Assembly: GCA_002083655.1 (NCBI GenBank)
Contig: MSXR01000018.1
Location: 775-64,774, forward strand
Length of the DNA stretch: 64,000 nucleotides
Direction of reading: 5' to 3'
Origin: Proteobacteria bacterium ST_bin14
GTDB lineage: Bacteria; Pseudomonadota; Alphaproteobacteria; Sphingomonadales; Sphingomonadaceae
Shown: one piece after another, positions 1 to 8,186 of the stretch
Layout: each line of letters opens with the position of its first letter
Position numbering within the stretch: the stretch's first letter is position 1
The notes under the pieces: model-generated
What the model saw: only the letters and a program-made list of their open reading frames with translations
Told to the model about the DNA's origin: nothing
Database searches by the model: none
Position numbers and translations under genes: made by a program

Positions 1-534
1 CTGCTCGGCGTCCTTGCGGCGCACATGCAGCCCGGCAATTCCCGCTGCTTCCTCCAGCATTGCCCGGCGCTCGGCGGGGCGCGCGGCAATGACCGCGCTG
101 ATCCGGCCCTGGCTGACCAATGCGGGCGAATGCGCGCCCGTGGCGGCATCGGCGAACAGCAGCGACACGTCCTTTGCGCGCACATCGCGCCCGTTGATGC
201 GGTAGGCAGAGCCCGCGCCGCGCTCAATCCGGCGCACGATTTCGGTTTCGTCGCCTGCGGTCATGCCGTCACCGGCCGCGTCGAGCAGAATTGATACCTC
301 GGCAAAGTCGCGCTGCGGGCGGGTGGCGGTGCCGGCGAAGATCACGTCTTCCATCCCGGCACCGCGCATCGACTTTGCGCTGTTTTCGCCCATCGTCCAG
401 CGCAAGGCTTCGAGCAGGTTTGATTTGCCGCAGCCATTGGGGCCGACAATGCCGGTCAGCCCCGGTTCGATCCGCAGGTCGGCGGGATCGACGAAGCTTT
501 TAAAGCCTGTCAGTCGAAGCCGCTTGATCTGCAT
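1..534 (-). CDS. smc: Chromosome segregation ATPase SMC, N-terminal part (cut by window edge)
   Basis: This is the first 178 residues of an SMC protein, which holds and compacts chromosomal DNA as part of the SMC-ScpAB condensin. The start MQIKRLRLTGFKSF is the usual SMC opening. It is followed by the Walker A loop GPNGCGKSN at about residues 30-38 and by the SMC-typical DALRWTMGE-like stretch, here EALRWTMGE. The segment GRDVRAKDV and a Q-loop-like VSQGRI follow in the order expected for an SMC head. The coiled coil, hinge and C-terminal Walker B half lie outside the window. It reads away from the DsbA-like genes but on the same strand, so it may be the distal gene of that set. The family assignment is very secure. 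Confidence 0.95.
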   Translation of the reverse strand, partial: MQIKRLRLTGFKSFVDPADLRIEPGLTGIVGPNGCGKSNLLEALRWTMGENSAKSMRGAGMEDVIFAGTATRPQRDFAEVSILLDAAGDGMTAGDETEIVRRIERGAGSAYRINGRDVRAKDVSLLFADAATGAHSPALVSQGRISAVIAARPAERRAMLEEAAGIAGLHVRRKDAEQ

Positions 535-583
535 GCCGCTGGTTGCCCTCCCCTTGGTCGAACGCCCTAGTCGAACGCCCCGC

Positions 584-1321
584 TCAGGCCCCGGCGGCCT
601 TCAGCGCCTTTTCCAGCCCCGGCCAGTCGAGCACGCCGTCGACGATCTTGCCGTTTATGATGAAGGTCGGCGTGCCCGAAATCTTGTACTGGGTATCCGC
701 CGCCTGAAGGTTCAGCGCCACCTTGTCGACGGCTGCCTTGTCAGCCAGGCAAGCCCGCGCCTTGGCTTCGGGAAGCCCGCGCTGCTTGACGAAATCGAGA
801 TACCCCAGCGTTTCGGACCAGAAGGTCGCGGCCTCAAGCGGCTGCATCGCCTGCACCTTGGCGATCACCTCCTCGGGCAGTGTCGACAGCGGCGCGAGCA
901 GGCGCTGCTGTTCGAGCATCATCTGATCGAGCATCGGAAACAGCGCGGCATCCTCAACGCACTGGCCCAGCAGCAACGGCCCCAGATCATAGGGATGCAG
1001 CGGGAAATCGCGGAATTCATAGGATACCTTGCCCGCCGCGATTGGCCCCGCCTTCATCAGCGGCAGGCCGTTGCGGTCAAAATTGGCGCAGGTGGGGCAG
1101 GTGCGCGATCCATATTCGATCACCTTGATGGGCGCATCGGGATTGCCCATGCGAAAGCCGCCCTCTGGCGTGCGCGATACAACATCGGTCCAGGCCTTGC
1201 CCGCCGGAGCGGCCACCGCCGCAACGGCTGCCGCCGGGGCAGAAACGGTGCCGCCCGCTTCCTTGTTGCACCCGGCAAGGGCCAAAGCGGGCAGAACGGC
1301 AAGCATCAAACGCAGCTTCAT
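584..1321 (-). CDS. DsbA-family thiol oxidoreductase, lipoprotein with CPTC active site
   Basis: This 245-residue protein is a thioredoxin-fold disulfide oxidoreductase of the DsbA/thioredoxin_4 type. The chosen start (MKLRLMLAVLPALALAGC) gives a lipoprotein signal peptide with lipobox LAGC, which predicts an envelope-anchored, periplasm-facing enzyme. An in-frame upstream extension lacks any signal peptide and was rejected. The catalytic motif is CPTC in YGSRTCPTCANF at about residues 90-95, and a cis-proline loop appears as SGTPTFIINGK near the C terminus. Such proteins oxidise or isomerise cysteines of exported proteins. It lies directly downstream of a second DsbA-like gene (58-bp gap) and is probably co-transcribed with it. 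The exact substrate cannot be told. Confidence 0.85.
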   Translation of the reverse strand: MKLRLMLAVLPALALAGCNKEAGGTVSAPAAAVAAVAAPAGKAWTDVVSRTPEGGFRMGNPDAPIKVIEYGSRTCPTCANFDRNGLPLMKAGPIAAGKVSYEFRDFPLHPYDLGPLLLGQCVEDAALFPMLDQMMLEQQRLLAPLSTLPEEVIAKVQAMQPLEAATFWSETLGYLDFVKQRGLPEAKARACLADKAAVDKVALNLQAADTQYKISGTPTFIINGKIVDGVLDWPGLEKALKAAGA

Positions 1322-1379
1322 CACACGATACTCCTTGGTCAAACTTGCCCGTTGGGGGCGGGATAGCGGCGACGGGAAA

Positions 1380-2117
1380 TCAGCGGGCACCCTTGGCACG
1401 CAGCAAAGGCTCCACTTTTTCCCAGACAAATTCGTCAGTCGGCACGCCGTTGATCACGATTGACGGCGTGCCCTTGATCACCGTGCTTGCAGCCTCGCCA
1501 TTGGCAATCATCTTGGCAAGGATCGTCTGGTCGGCAAAACAGGCATTGATGCGCGCGGTCGTCAGCCCGCGTGCGCGCATTAGATCAATCAGCCCGCTTG
1601 CCTGCGCCCCGGCCCGCACCTGTTCCAGCGGCGTATCAAGCTGAAAGCGTTTCGCGTCACGCTCCATAAAGCCAATGCCGAGCCCAAGCCACTCGCTTTG
1701 CCGCGCAAAAATCTCCTCCGCGCCCTCCACAAAGCCCCGGCCGCCCGCGCATCGCACCAGCAGCGTCGCGCCCAGATCGAGTAAATCACGCGAAATCGGG
1801 CGATATTCGATTGATGTCGACCCCGACCGGATGAACTGCTCCTTCAGCACCGGCGCCGATGCGGCGGAAAATTCCGCGCAGTGGCTGCACGTGAAGCTCA
1901 GATACTCGATCACCTTCACCCGCGCCTTCGGGTTGCCAAGGATGACATTGCCGGCAGCCGTTGTCGCCACGGTCGTCGTCCAGTCGCGGGCGACGGCGGC
2001 AGGTTTTGCGCCAGTTTTCGCGGTTGCCTTTGCAGCTGGTTTGGCCGGCGGTGATGCCGGCGCGCTGCCCGCCAGGCTAAACAGGGCGATGCCAGCGACA
2101 ATCATCAGGCGGTTCAT
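1380..2117 (-). CDS. DsbA-family periplasmic thiol oxidoreductase with CSHC active site
   Basis: This 245-residue protein has a cleavable signal peptide (MNRLMIVAGIALFSLAGSAPAS), an Ala/Lys-rich linker and then a DsbA-like thioredoxin fold. The redox motif is CSHC (YLSFTCSHCAEF, about residues 74-77), and the cis-Pro loop is KGTPSIVINGVP. It is a paralogue of the adjacent CPTC lipoprotein: both have about 245 residues and share KVIEY just before the active site. Its start codon overlaps the stop of the upstream dciA-like gene as ATGA, so translation is probably coupled. The different dipeptides between the cysteines suggest the two proteins have different redox roles, which is inference. Confidence 0.87.
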   Translation of the reverse strand: MNRLMIVAGIALFSLAGSAPASPPAKPAAKATAKTGAKPAAVARDWTTTVATTAAGNVILGNPKARVKVIEYLSFTCSHCAEFSAASAPVLKEQFIRSGSTSIEYRPISRDLLDLGATLLVRCAGGRGFVEGAEEIFARQSEWLGLGIGFMERDAKRFQLDTPLEQVRAGAQASGLIDLMRARGLTTARINACFADQTILAKMIANGEAASTVIKGTPSIVINGVPTDEFVWEKVEPLLRAKGAR

Positions 2118-2692
2118 TCGGCTGGCTCCGGTGGTTCTATCATGGGCGGGCCGCGCGTGGCAGCAACGCCTGCGGCCAATGCCTCCAGCACCGCCTTAAA
2201 TTCAGGATCGGCAATCGCGCGCAGGCTGTCGCCCAGTTCGACCGGCACTGCCCGGATCGAAGGGGGTGCCTTGCGGGCCGGCGGCGCGGGCACATCGCCG
2301 CTGCGAATCGTGACCTTGATGATGGCGGCATAGCCAAAGAACCGGTTCACCCGCTCAATAATCTCCGGCGTGATGTGCTGCATCATCGGGCCATGCGCGC
2401 CGCGCACCACCAGCGCCAGCGTGCCCTCTGCCCGTTTGCCGTGCGGAAATTTAATCGATTCGGGCGCGGACACCGCGGCGTAACGCGGCCCGACGATTTC
2501 CGCCCAGCGGCTGACGACGGCACTTTGGACAAAACCGTACCGCCGAAACGCTGCCCCGCCAACATCAGGCAACAGATCAGCCACCGCCCGTGCGGGCCCG
2601 CCCCGATTCGCGCTGGGCTTGGCCTCCACCGCTGGCTTGGCCTTTTTGGGCTTCGCTGCGGCCGGGGGATGTGAAACGTCGCTGTTGCTCAT
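2114..2692 (-). CDS. dciA: DciA/DUF721-family protein (replicative helicase loader type)
   Basis: This protein of about 192 residues has a Lys/Pro-rich disordered N terminus followed by a DUF721 core (RAVADLLPDVGG, VVSRWAEIVGPRYA, GTLALVVRG, ERVNRFFGYAAI). DUF721 proteins of this kind are known as DciA, a helicase operator that loads DnaB in bacteria lacking DnaC. I chose the ATG at 2692 because a GGGGG run lies five bases upstream. An ATG at 2704 without a visible ribosome site is possible. It is divergent from mutY, with only about 25 bp between the starts, so the two share one promoter region. It is coupled to the DsbA gene downstream. The family call is good; function is by homology. Confidence 0.85.
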   Translation of the reverse strand: MSNSDVSHPPAAAKPKKAKPAVEAKPSANRGGPARAVADLLPDVGGAAFRRYGFVQSAVVSRWAEIVGPRYAAVSAPESIKFPHGKRAEGTLALVVRGAHGPMMQHITPEIIERVNRFFGYAAIIKVTIRSGDVPAPPARKAPPSIRAVPVELGDSLRAIADPEFKAVLEALAAGVAATRGPPMIEPPEPAE

Positions 2693-2718
2693 ATCGGCCC
2701 CCATGCCATAGCGACGCG

Positions 2719-3771
2719 GTGGACGCCAAGCTCTCCGATCATGAAAGCATCGCCGCTGCCCTGCTCGGCTGGTATGATGGCCATGCCCGCGACTTGCCGT
2801 GGCGCAACCGCCCGGGTGCGCGGGCCGATCCCTATCGCGTGTGGCTGTCAGAAATCATGCTGCAGCAGACCACGGTCGCAACCGTGAAGCCGCGCTTTGC
2901 CGAATTCTTCGCCCGCTGGCCGACGGTGCACGATCTGGCAGCAGCGCCCGATGCCGATCTGATGGCGGCATGGGCGGGGCTTGGCTATTATGCGCGCGCC
3001 CGCAATCTGCTGGCGTGCGCGCGCGCGGTGGTGCGCGACCATGGCGGCGCTTTCCCGGCGGATGAGGCGGCACTGCGCGCGCTGCCCGGCATTGGCGATT
3101 ATACTGCGGCTGCCATCACCGCGATTGCCTTTGGCCAGCGCGCGGTGGTGGTGGACGGCAATGTTGAGCGCGTGGTTGCGCGGCTGTTTGCGATTGACAC
3201 GCCGCTGCCCGCCGCCAAACCGCTGATCCGCCAGGCAACCGACCAGATCACCCCAGCCAGTCGCGCCGGTGATTTCGCTCAGGCCATGATGGACTTAGGG
3301 TCCAGCCTGTGCGGCCCGCGCGCCACCCGGTGCCTGTTATGCCCGCTCCGCCCCCATTGCCGGGCCACAGCGCAGGGCGCGCCGACCGCCTATCCCGCCA
3401 AGCTGGCCAAAAAGGCCAAACCCCAGCGACACGGCATTGTTTTCTGGCTGGAGCGCGACGGCCATGTCCTGCTGGTTCGCCGCCCGGCCAAGGGATTGCT
3501 GGGCGGCATGCGCGCGCTGCCCAGCGGCCCCTGGACGGAGGCTCCACCTGGATTGGATGGCGCGCCGCTGCCCGGAATCGACTGGCAGATCGCCGCCGGG
3601 CGGGTCACCCACGCCTTTACGCATTTCACCCTCGAACTGTCGCTTGCGAGCGGACGCGCCGAGGGGCATGAAGCCCCGGCAGACAGCGAGTGGTGGGCGA
3701 TTAATGCGCTTGATTCGGCAGGACTGCCCACCGTGTTCGCCAAAGCCGTCAGGTTGGGGCGGCCCGGTTAG
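2719..3771 (+). CDS. mutY: A/G-specific adenine glycosylase MutY
   Basis: MutY removes adenine mispaired with 8-oxoguanine, preventing G:C to T:A mutations. The 350-residue product shows the HhH-GPD core: catalytic Glu45 in WLSEIMLQQT, the helix-hairpin-helix LPGIGDYTAAAI at about 122-133 and catalytic Asp146 in VVDGNVERV. The 4Fe-4S ligands Cys198, Cys205, Cys208 and Cys214 have the expected C-x6-C-x2-C-x5-C spacing. A C-terminal NUDIX-like 8-oxoG recognition domain follows (HGIVFWLERDGHVLLVRR). No ATG is suitably placed, so I chose GTG at 2719. Longer in-frame readings run into the divergent dciA gene. The length matches the family. Confidence 0.95.
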   Translation: MDAKLSDHESIAAALLGWYDGHARDLPWRNRPGARADPYRVWLSEIMLQQTTVATVKPRFAEFFARWPTVHDLAAAPDADLMAAWAGLGYYARARNLLACARAVVRDHGGAFPADEAALRALPGIGDYTAAAITAIAFGQRAVVVDGNVERVVARLFAIDTPLPAAKPLIRQATDQITPASRAGDFAQAMMDLGSSLCGPRATRCLLCPLRPHCRATAQGAPTAYPAKLAKKAKPQRHGIVFWLERDGHVLLVRRPAKGLLGGMRALPSGPWTEAPPGLDGAPLPGIDWQIAAGRVTHAFTHFTLELSLASGRAEGHEAPADSEWWAINALDSAGLPTVFAKAVRLGRPG

Positions 3772-3796
3772 GACAAGCATGATGATGGAGATGAGC

Positions 3797-5116
3797 ATGG
3801 CGTTGACGACCCGGAATCTGGCTTTTGGCACAGCGCTGCTCGCGATGACCGCAGGCGCGGCTTTTGCGGGCGAAGCACAACGCCAGCCCACGCCAACGGT
3901 GATGGAACGCGCGCCGCTAACCCAGTCCAAAGCGCTGATCGACAGCTATCCCGCGACCGACAAGACGCCAGGCGTTGTCGCCACCGTTGGGCGCGGCGAT
4001 GCGGCCCCAACGGTGATCGCGGCGGGCATGATTGCCAGCGATGCGGGCGCCGCCAAGGCCGATGAAAATTCGCTGTGGCGCGTCTATTCGATGACCAAGC
4101 CGATTACCGCGATGGCAGCGATGATGCTGATCGAACAGGGCAAGTTAAAGCTGGATCAGCCGGTTTCTGATTTTATCCCGTCGTTCAAGAATATGACGGT
4201 GCTGGTCGATCCCACCAAGGATCTCACCGCGCGCCCGGCCACAACGCCGATCACGGTCCGCCATTTGATGACGCACACCGCCGGGCTGGGGTACACCATC
4301 ATCACCACCGGCCCTTTGCTGAAAGAATATGAGCGCCAGGGCATCACCCCGTTCAGCGCCAATGAGCAGGTAGAGGCACAATTGCGGCTGGCGCGCCCGA
4401 AAAGCCTGGCGGAGTTCGCCGATCGCGTCGGCAAATTGCCACTAATCGCTGAACCAGGCACCAAATGGAGCTATTCGATCGGGCTCGACGTGCTGGGCCG
4501 CGTGGTTGAAGTGGCCAGCGGCATGCCGTTTGAAACCTATCTGCAAAAGCACATCTTCACCCCGCTGAAGATGAATTCGAGCTATTTCACGGTGCCCGGC
4601 AAAGATGCCGCGCGGCTGGTGACGGGCTATACCTGGGTTGGCGCAAACCGTGTGCCGCTTGATCCCGGTGCAACCTCAATCTTCCTGAAGCCGCCCAGCT
4701 TCCCCTATGGCGGTGCCGGGCTGGTGATGTCGGCGCATGATTATGACCGGTTTCTGCACATGCTGCAAAATGGCGGGACGCTGGACGGCAAACGGTTGAT
4801 GAAACCCGCCACGGTGGCGCTGGCAATGTCGAACCTGCTGCCAGAGGGCGTTCGTTATGGCGGCGCGGTGGCGAATACCGGTGGCGCATCGGGGCCGATG
4901 CAGGGCTTTGGTGCGGGTGGTTCAGTCTATCTGGTCGATATCCCCGGCGGTCCTTCCAAGGGCACCTATGGCTGGGGCGGTGCGGCTGGCACGATTGCCT
5001 GGGTTGATCCGGTCCGAAAACTGCGCGCGACGGTGATGGTCAATTACCTGCCGGGCGAAAAATGGCCGCTGCGGCGTGATTTCACCAAGGCGCTCTATAC
5101 CGATCTCGCGCAATAA
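3797..5116 (+). CDS. Secreted beta-lactamase-fold serine hydrolase (family VIII esterase-like)
   Basis: This 439-residue protein has a signal peptide (MALTTRNLAFGTALLAMTAGAAFA) and a penicillin-binding-protein/class C beta-lactamase fold. The nucleophile motif is SMTK (Ser98, Lys101), followed by a tyrosine motif YSIG and the third motif WGG in YGWGGAAGT. Having WGG in place of KTG is typical of family VIII carboxylesterases of the EstB type, so an exported esterase is more likely than a true beta-lactamase. Several ATGs are stacked upstream; the one at 3797 has GGAG at a good distance. It follows mutY by 25 bp and precedes nudC by 11 bp, so the three may be co-transcribed. The substrate is unknown. 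Confidence 0.88.
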   Translation: MALTTRNLAFGTALLAMTAGAAFAGEAQRQPTPTVMERAPLTQSKALIDSYPATDKTPGVVATVGRGDAAPTVIAAGMIASDAGAAKADENSLWRVYSMTKPITAMAAMMLIEQGKLKLDQPVSDFIPSFKNMTVLVDPTKDLTARPATTPITVRHLMTHTAGLGYTIITTGPLLKEYERQGITPFSANEQVEAQLRLARPKSLAEFADRVGKLPLIAEPGTKWSYSIGLDVLGRVVEVASGMPFETYLQKHIFTPLKMNSSYFTVPGKDAARLVTGYTWVGANRVPLDPGATSIFLKPPSFPYGGAGLVMSAHDYDRFLHMLQNGGTLDGKRLMKPATVALAMSNLLPEGVRYGGAVANTGGASGPMQGFGAGGSVYLVDIPGGPSKGTYGWGGAAGTIAWVDPVRKLRATVMVNYLPGEKWPLRRDFTKALYTDLAQ

Positions 5117-5127
5117 GCGGCGCGGCG

Positions 5128-5991
5128 ATGACCCCCGGTTTTACAGGCGGCTTACTCGACCGCGCTGATCGGCTGCGCCACGATGCCGATGCGCTGGCAG
5201 CGGTAACCGCTGATTGGCGTGCCCGTGTGTTGAAGCTCGATAATTTTGAGCCAAGCTTGACGGGCGACGGGATGCTCGACTGGGGCAGCCTGGCCGATCT
5301 GCCCGACAATGCCGAACTGATCCTGCTGGGGCTCGACGGTGATCGCCCACATTTTGCGGCGTTCCAGCCGGGCATGCGCGCGCCGCTGGGGCGATCGATG
5401 CGGTTGTTCGCGATGCTGGATCAATTCGCGCCGGGCGAGGCGGCAACCTATGCCGCAGCGCGCAGCCTGCTCGACTGGCATAGCCGCCACCAGTTTTGCG
5501 CCAATTGCGGCACGCCGACGACAATGTTTCGGGCTGGCTGGGCGCGCCAGTGCGGCAATTGCCAGGCGGAACATTTCCCCCGCGTTGACCCGGTGGTGAT
5601 CATGATCGCCGAACATGATGGCCGCGCGCTGCTGGGCCGCCAACCCGCCTGGCCGGCCGGACGCTATTCGGCGCTGGCCGGCTTTCTGGAACCCGGCGAA
5701 TCGATGGAAGAAGCCGTGACGCGCGAGATTTTTGAGGAAGCGGGCGTGCGCGTATCAAACGTGCGCTACATCGCCAGCCAGCCCTGGCCGTTCCCGTCAT
5801 CACTGATGATGGCGTGTGTCGCGACTGCCGAGGATGACGTGATCACGCTCGACACCAATGAGCTGGAAGATGCGATCTGGGTGGAGCGCGCGGTGGTGCA
5901 GGCCGTGCTGGCGGGCGAACCGGGGCCGTTCCTGGCACCCCCGCCCTATGCGATTGCGCACACGCTGTTGAGTGCCTGGGCGGCGGGGTAG
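5128..5991 (+). CDS. nudC: NAD(+)/NADH diphosphatase NudC (NADH pyrophosphatase)
   Basis: NudC cleaves NAD(H) to NMN(H) and AMP and can remove NAD caps from RNA. The 287-residue protein has an N-terminal NUDIX-like region and a zinc ribbon formed by Cys124, Cys127, Cys142 and Cys145. The full NUDIX box spans residues 185-207, beginning GFLEPGE and ending REIFEEAGV. It is followed by the NADH-specific signature SQPWPFPSSLM at about 218-228. That signature separates NudC from other NUDIX hydrolases. The gene starts 11 bp after the serine hydrolase stop, which suggests co-transcription. There is nothing unusual in length or motif order. Confidence 0.95.
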   Translation: MTPGFTGGLLDRADRLRHDADALAAVTADWRARVLKLDNFEPSLTGDGMLDWGSLADLPDNAELILLGLDGDRPHFAAFQPGMRAPLGRSMRLFAMLDQFAPGEAATYAAARSLLDWHSRHQFCANCGTPTTMFRAGWARQCGNCQAEHFPRVDPVVIMIAEHDGRALLGRQPAWPAGRYSALAGFLEPGESMEEAVTREIFEEAGVRVSNVRYIASQPWPFPSSLMMACVATAEDDVITLDTNELEDAIWVERAVVQAVLAGEPGPFLAPPPYAIAHTLLSAWAAG

Positions 5992-6075
5992 GTCGTTAAG
6001 GCATCAACTTGAGCGGCGGCTTTCGCCCCAGTTGCGAACATTCCAATGAACCGCAATTTCGTCTAAAAGCACCCG

Positions 6076-6300
6076 ATGCGCGCATTTTTCGTCTTTGCCA
6101 TAATTGCTCAGACCCTTGTCTGCGCCACTATTTGGTTTTTAGCGTTGGGTTTGTCAACGAAGGGCTCTCAGCCATGGTATCCGGCGGATTTGGCAAGCGC
6201 TAGCTACCTATACGGTTGGCCAATTATTACCATAATTACCATTATTTATGCCGTGAAGCGATGGAGTTCGCTTAAGCTGAAACACAAACCCGAGCTTTGA
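6076..6300 (+). CDS. Small two-helix membrane protein, unknown
   Basis: This 74-residue open frame would encode two membrane helices (about residues 3-25 and 46-62) ending in a basic tail (KRWSSLKLKHKPEL). I do not recognise a family. The stretch 6050-6300 is visibly richer in A and T than its neighbours, with runs such as accataattaccattatt. That suggests either foreign origin or weak constraint. No strong ribosome site precedes the ATG. It stands alone between nudC and the pheA terminator region. Treat it as possible rather than established. Confidence 0.4.
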   Translation: MRAFFVFAIIAQTLVCATIWFLALGLSTKGSQPWYPADLASASYLYGWPIITIITIIYAVKRWSSLKLKHKPEL

Positions 6301-6394
6301 CTTCAAATGACCACTTCCCACCAAAAACCGGCCATTCGCACCAAGAGGCTCCGACCCAGTCTTATCTGATCGAAGGTCCCTATATTGTCTGCCG

Positions 6395-6481
6395 CCACCC
6401 TGAACTTTTTTAACGGTCCAACGCGCCCCAGCAGATCCGGTCCGTGTGCCTCGGTGGATGCCGAAACAAGTTCAGCATGAC
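6395..6481. repeat. Imperfect inverted repeat (CCTGAACTT / AAGTTCAGC type)
   Basis: The stretch contains ACCCTGAACTT near 6397 and, about 60 bases on, ACAAGTTCAGCATGAC in inverse orientation. This resembles dispersed intergenic palindromic repeats that I know from sphingomonad genomes. It lies in the 257-bp gap between the small membrane ORF and the end of pheA, where I see nothing else. It may act as a transcription terminator for pheA. Confidence 0.45.
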
Positions 6482-6557
6482 TTTAAAAAAAGGGCGCCGT
6501 GCGTTCCAGCAGGCTGGCGCGGCTTTCGATACAGCCGCATCGGCAGCCCAACCCCAC

Positions 6558-7448
6558 CTATCCCCGCGCCCGTGCCTGGCGATAGGTGCCCAGTAGCCGC
6601 ACCCATTTGGAGTGGAAGCCGAGTTCTTCCAGCGCCCGATCAAGCGCCGGATCGCCGGGCTTGCCGACGATATCGGCGTAGAATTCGGTCGCGGCAAAGC
6701 TGCCGCCGCGCTGATAGCTCTCCAGCTTCGTCATGTTGACGCCATTGGTCGCGAAACCGCCCAGCGCCTTGTAGAGCGCGGCGGGGACGTTCTTCACCTC
6801 GAAGATCAGCGTCGTCATGAACGGCCCGTCGCCCTCGACGGGGCGACCACCACGCGCGAGCACCACGAACCGAGTCGTATTATGATCTGCATCGGCCAGG
6901 TCTTCGGCCAGCAGGTTCAGGCCATAGATCGCGGCTGCACCGGGAGGCGCGAGCGCTGCAATCGCCGGGTCAGCCCGCTCTGCCACCACCGCTGCTGCGC
7001 CCGCCGTATCGGGATAGGCGATCGGCGCGATATCGTGATCGCGCAGCCAGTGGCGGCACTGGCCGAGCGCCTGGGGGTGGCTCATCGCCTCGCGGACATC
7101 ATCCCGCGTGCCCGTGCCCATCAGCGCGTGGCGAATCGGCAGAAAATGCTCGCCGGTAATCACCAGCCCCGATTCGGGCAGCAGAAAGTGCATATCCGCC
7201 ACCCGGCCATGCAGCGAATTTTCGATGGGAATAATCGCGCAATCGGCCCGCCCATCCTGCACCGCCTCTATCGCATCAGCAAAGTCGAAACAGGGCAGGG
7301 GCAAGCCCTGGGGGAATGCCTGCACTGCAGCAACGTGCGAATTCGCGCCCGGCGCGCCCTGAAAGGCAACCGCCCGCTCAGGGTGTTGCGCCGCTGCGGC
7401 GGCCATGTCGGCGACGATCGGACGGGCGGGCGCTGCAAAATTTTCCAT
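6558..7448 (-). CDS. pheA: Prephenate dehydratase with C-terminal ACT domain
   Basis: The enzyme converts prephenate to phenylpyruvate in phenylalanine synthesis. The 296-residue protein starts at the ATG at 7448 (MENFAAPARP). It has the catalytic domain opening AFQGAPGANSHVA, the segment IIPIENSLHGRV and the conserved TTRFVVL catalytic motif (in NTTRFVVLARGG). The ACT regulatory domain follows (TTLIFEVKNVPAALYKAL, then TKLESY in place of the classic ESRP). It is monofunctional, with no chorismate mutase or dehydrogenase part. A longer reading from 7505 lies in the divergent cytochrome c promoter and was rejected. The ACT domain suggests feedback by phenylalanine, which is inference. Confidence 0.93.
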   Translation of the reverse strand: MENFAAPARPIVADMAAAAAQHPERAVAFQGAPGANSHVAAVQAFPQGLPLPCFDFADAIEAVQDGRADCAIIPIENSLHGRVADMHFLLPESGLVITGEHFLPIRHALMGTGTRDDVREAMSHPQALGQCRHWLRDHDIAPIAYPDTAGAAAVVAERADPAIAALAPPGAAAIYGLNLLAEDLADADHNTTRFVVLARGGRPVEGDGPFMTTLIFEVKNVPAALYKALGGFATNGVNMTKLESYQRGGSFAATEFYADIVGKPGDPALDRALEELGFHSKWVRLLGTYRQARARG

Positions 7449-7552
7449 CGCGGTCGCGCCTATCGATGCGAGCGCGCAACGGCAAGCGCGCTTGCAGTGC
7501 TGCACTTGCGAACCTAAAGGGGGCCAAGTTTTACAAGAGGCGCGCTACCCAA

Positions 7553-8164
7553 ATGGATATTCGGACCAATACGATTGCAGGCTGGGTTCTGGCCGCGCTG
7601 TTTGTGGCGCTGGGCTTTGGCATGGTGGGCAGCCTTCTCTTCAAGCACGAGCCGCTTGAAAAGCCCGGCTATCCAATCGAGGGGGCCGTGGAAGCCAGCG
7701 CCGATGGTCCTGCCGTGCCGGACATGCCGATTGAAGTGATGATGGCCTCTGCCGATCTCGCCAAGGGTGCCGAAGTGTTCAAGAAATGCGGATCATGCCA
7801 CAATGCGGTTGAAGGTGGCGCGAATGGCATCGGCCCCAATTTGTGGGGCATTTTGGGCAAGCCAATCGCCAAACAGGCCGGTTTTGCCTATTCCGACGTC
7901 TTGACGGCAAAGGGCGGCAACTGGGATTTCGCGGCGATGAACGAATGGCTCACCAACCCGCGCAAGTTTGCGTCGGGCACCAAGATGAGCTTTGCCGGTC
8001 TCGCCAACCCGCAGGACCGCGCAAATGTCATCGTGTGGCTGAACGCACAGGGATCAAACCTGCCGCTGCCTGCAGCGCCCGAAGCTGCTGCCGCCGAAAC
8101 AACGACGACGCCCGATGATGCCGCGGTCACTGCCGATAACGCCGCGGTGCCTGCGGCGGAGTAA
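7553..8164 (+). CDS. Membrane-anchored class I cytochrome c (cytochrome c552/CycM type)
   Basis: This 203-residue protein begins with an uncleaved membrane anchor (residues 9-29) followed by a linker and one class I cytochrome c domain. Haem is bound by CGSCH (Cys79, Cys82, His83), with the axial methionine at Met145 in SGTKMSFAG. The order NGIGPNLWGILGK and AYSDVLTAKGG is typical of CycM/c552 carriers that link the bc1 complex to terminal oxidase. An Ala/Thr/Pro/Asp-rich tail of about 35 residues ends the protein. The ATG at 7553 is preceded by AAGAGG. The gene diverges from pheA with about 100 bp between starts. Confidence 0.92.
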   Translation: MDIRTNTIAGWVLAALFVALGFGMVGSLLFKHEPLEKPGYPIEGAVEASADGPAVPDMPIEVMMASADLAKGAEVFKKCGSCHNAVEGGANGIGPNLWGILGKPIAKQAGFAYSDVLTAKGGNWDFAAMNEWLTNPRKFASGTKMSFAGLANPQDRANVIVWLNAQGSNLPLPAAPEAAAAETTTTPDDAAVTADNAAVPAAE

Positions 8165-8186
8165 GAATGGTTGCTGGCCCCGGTCG

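Noticed and set aside
3797..5116. True beta-lactamase conferring antibiotic resistance
   Set aside because: The third motif is WGG rather than KTG, which fits family VIII esterases; resistance cannot be claimed.
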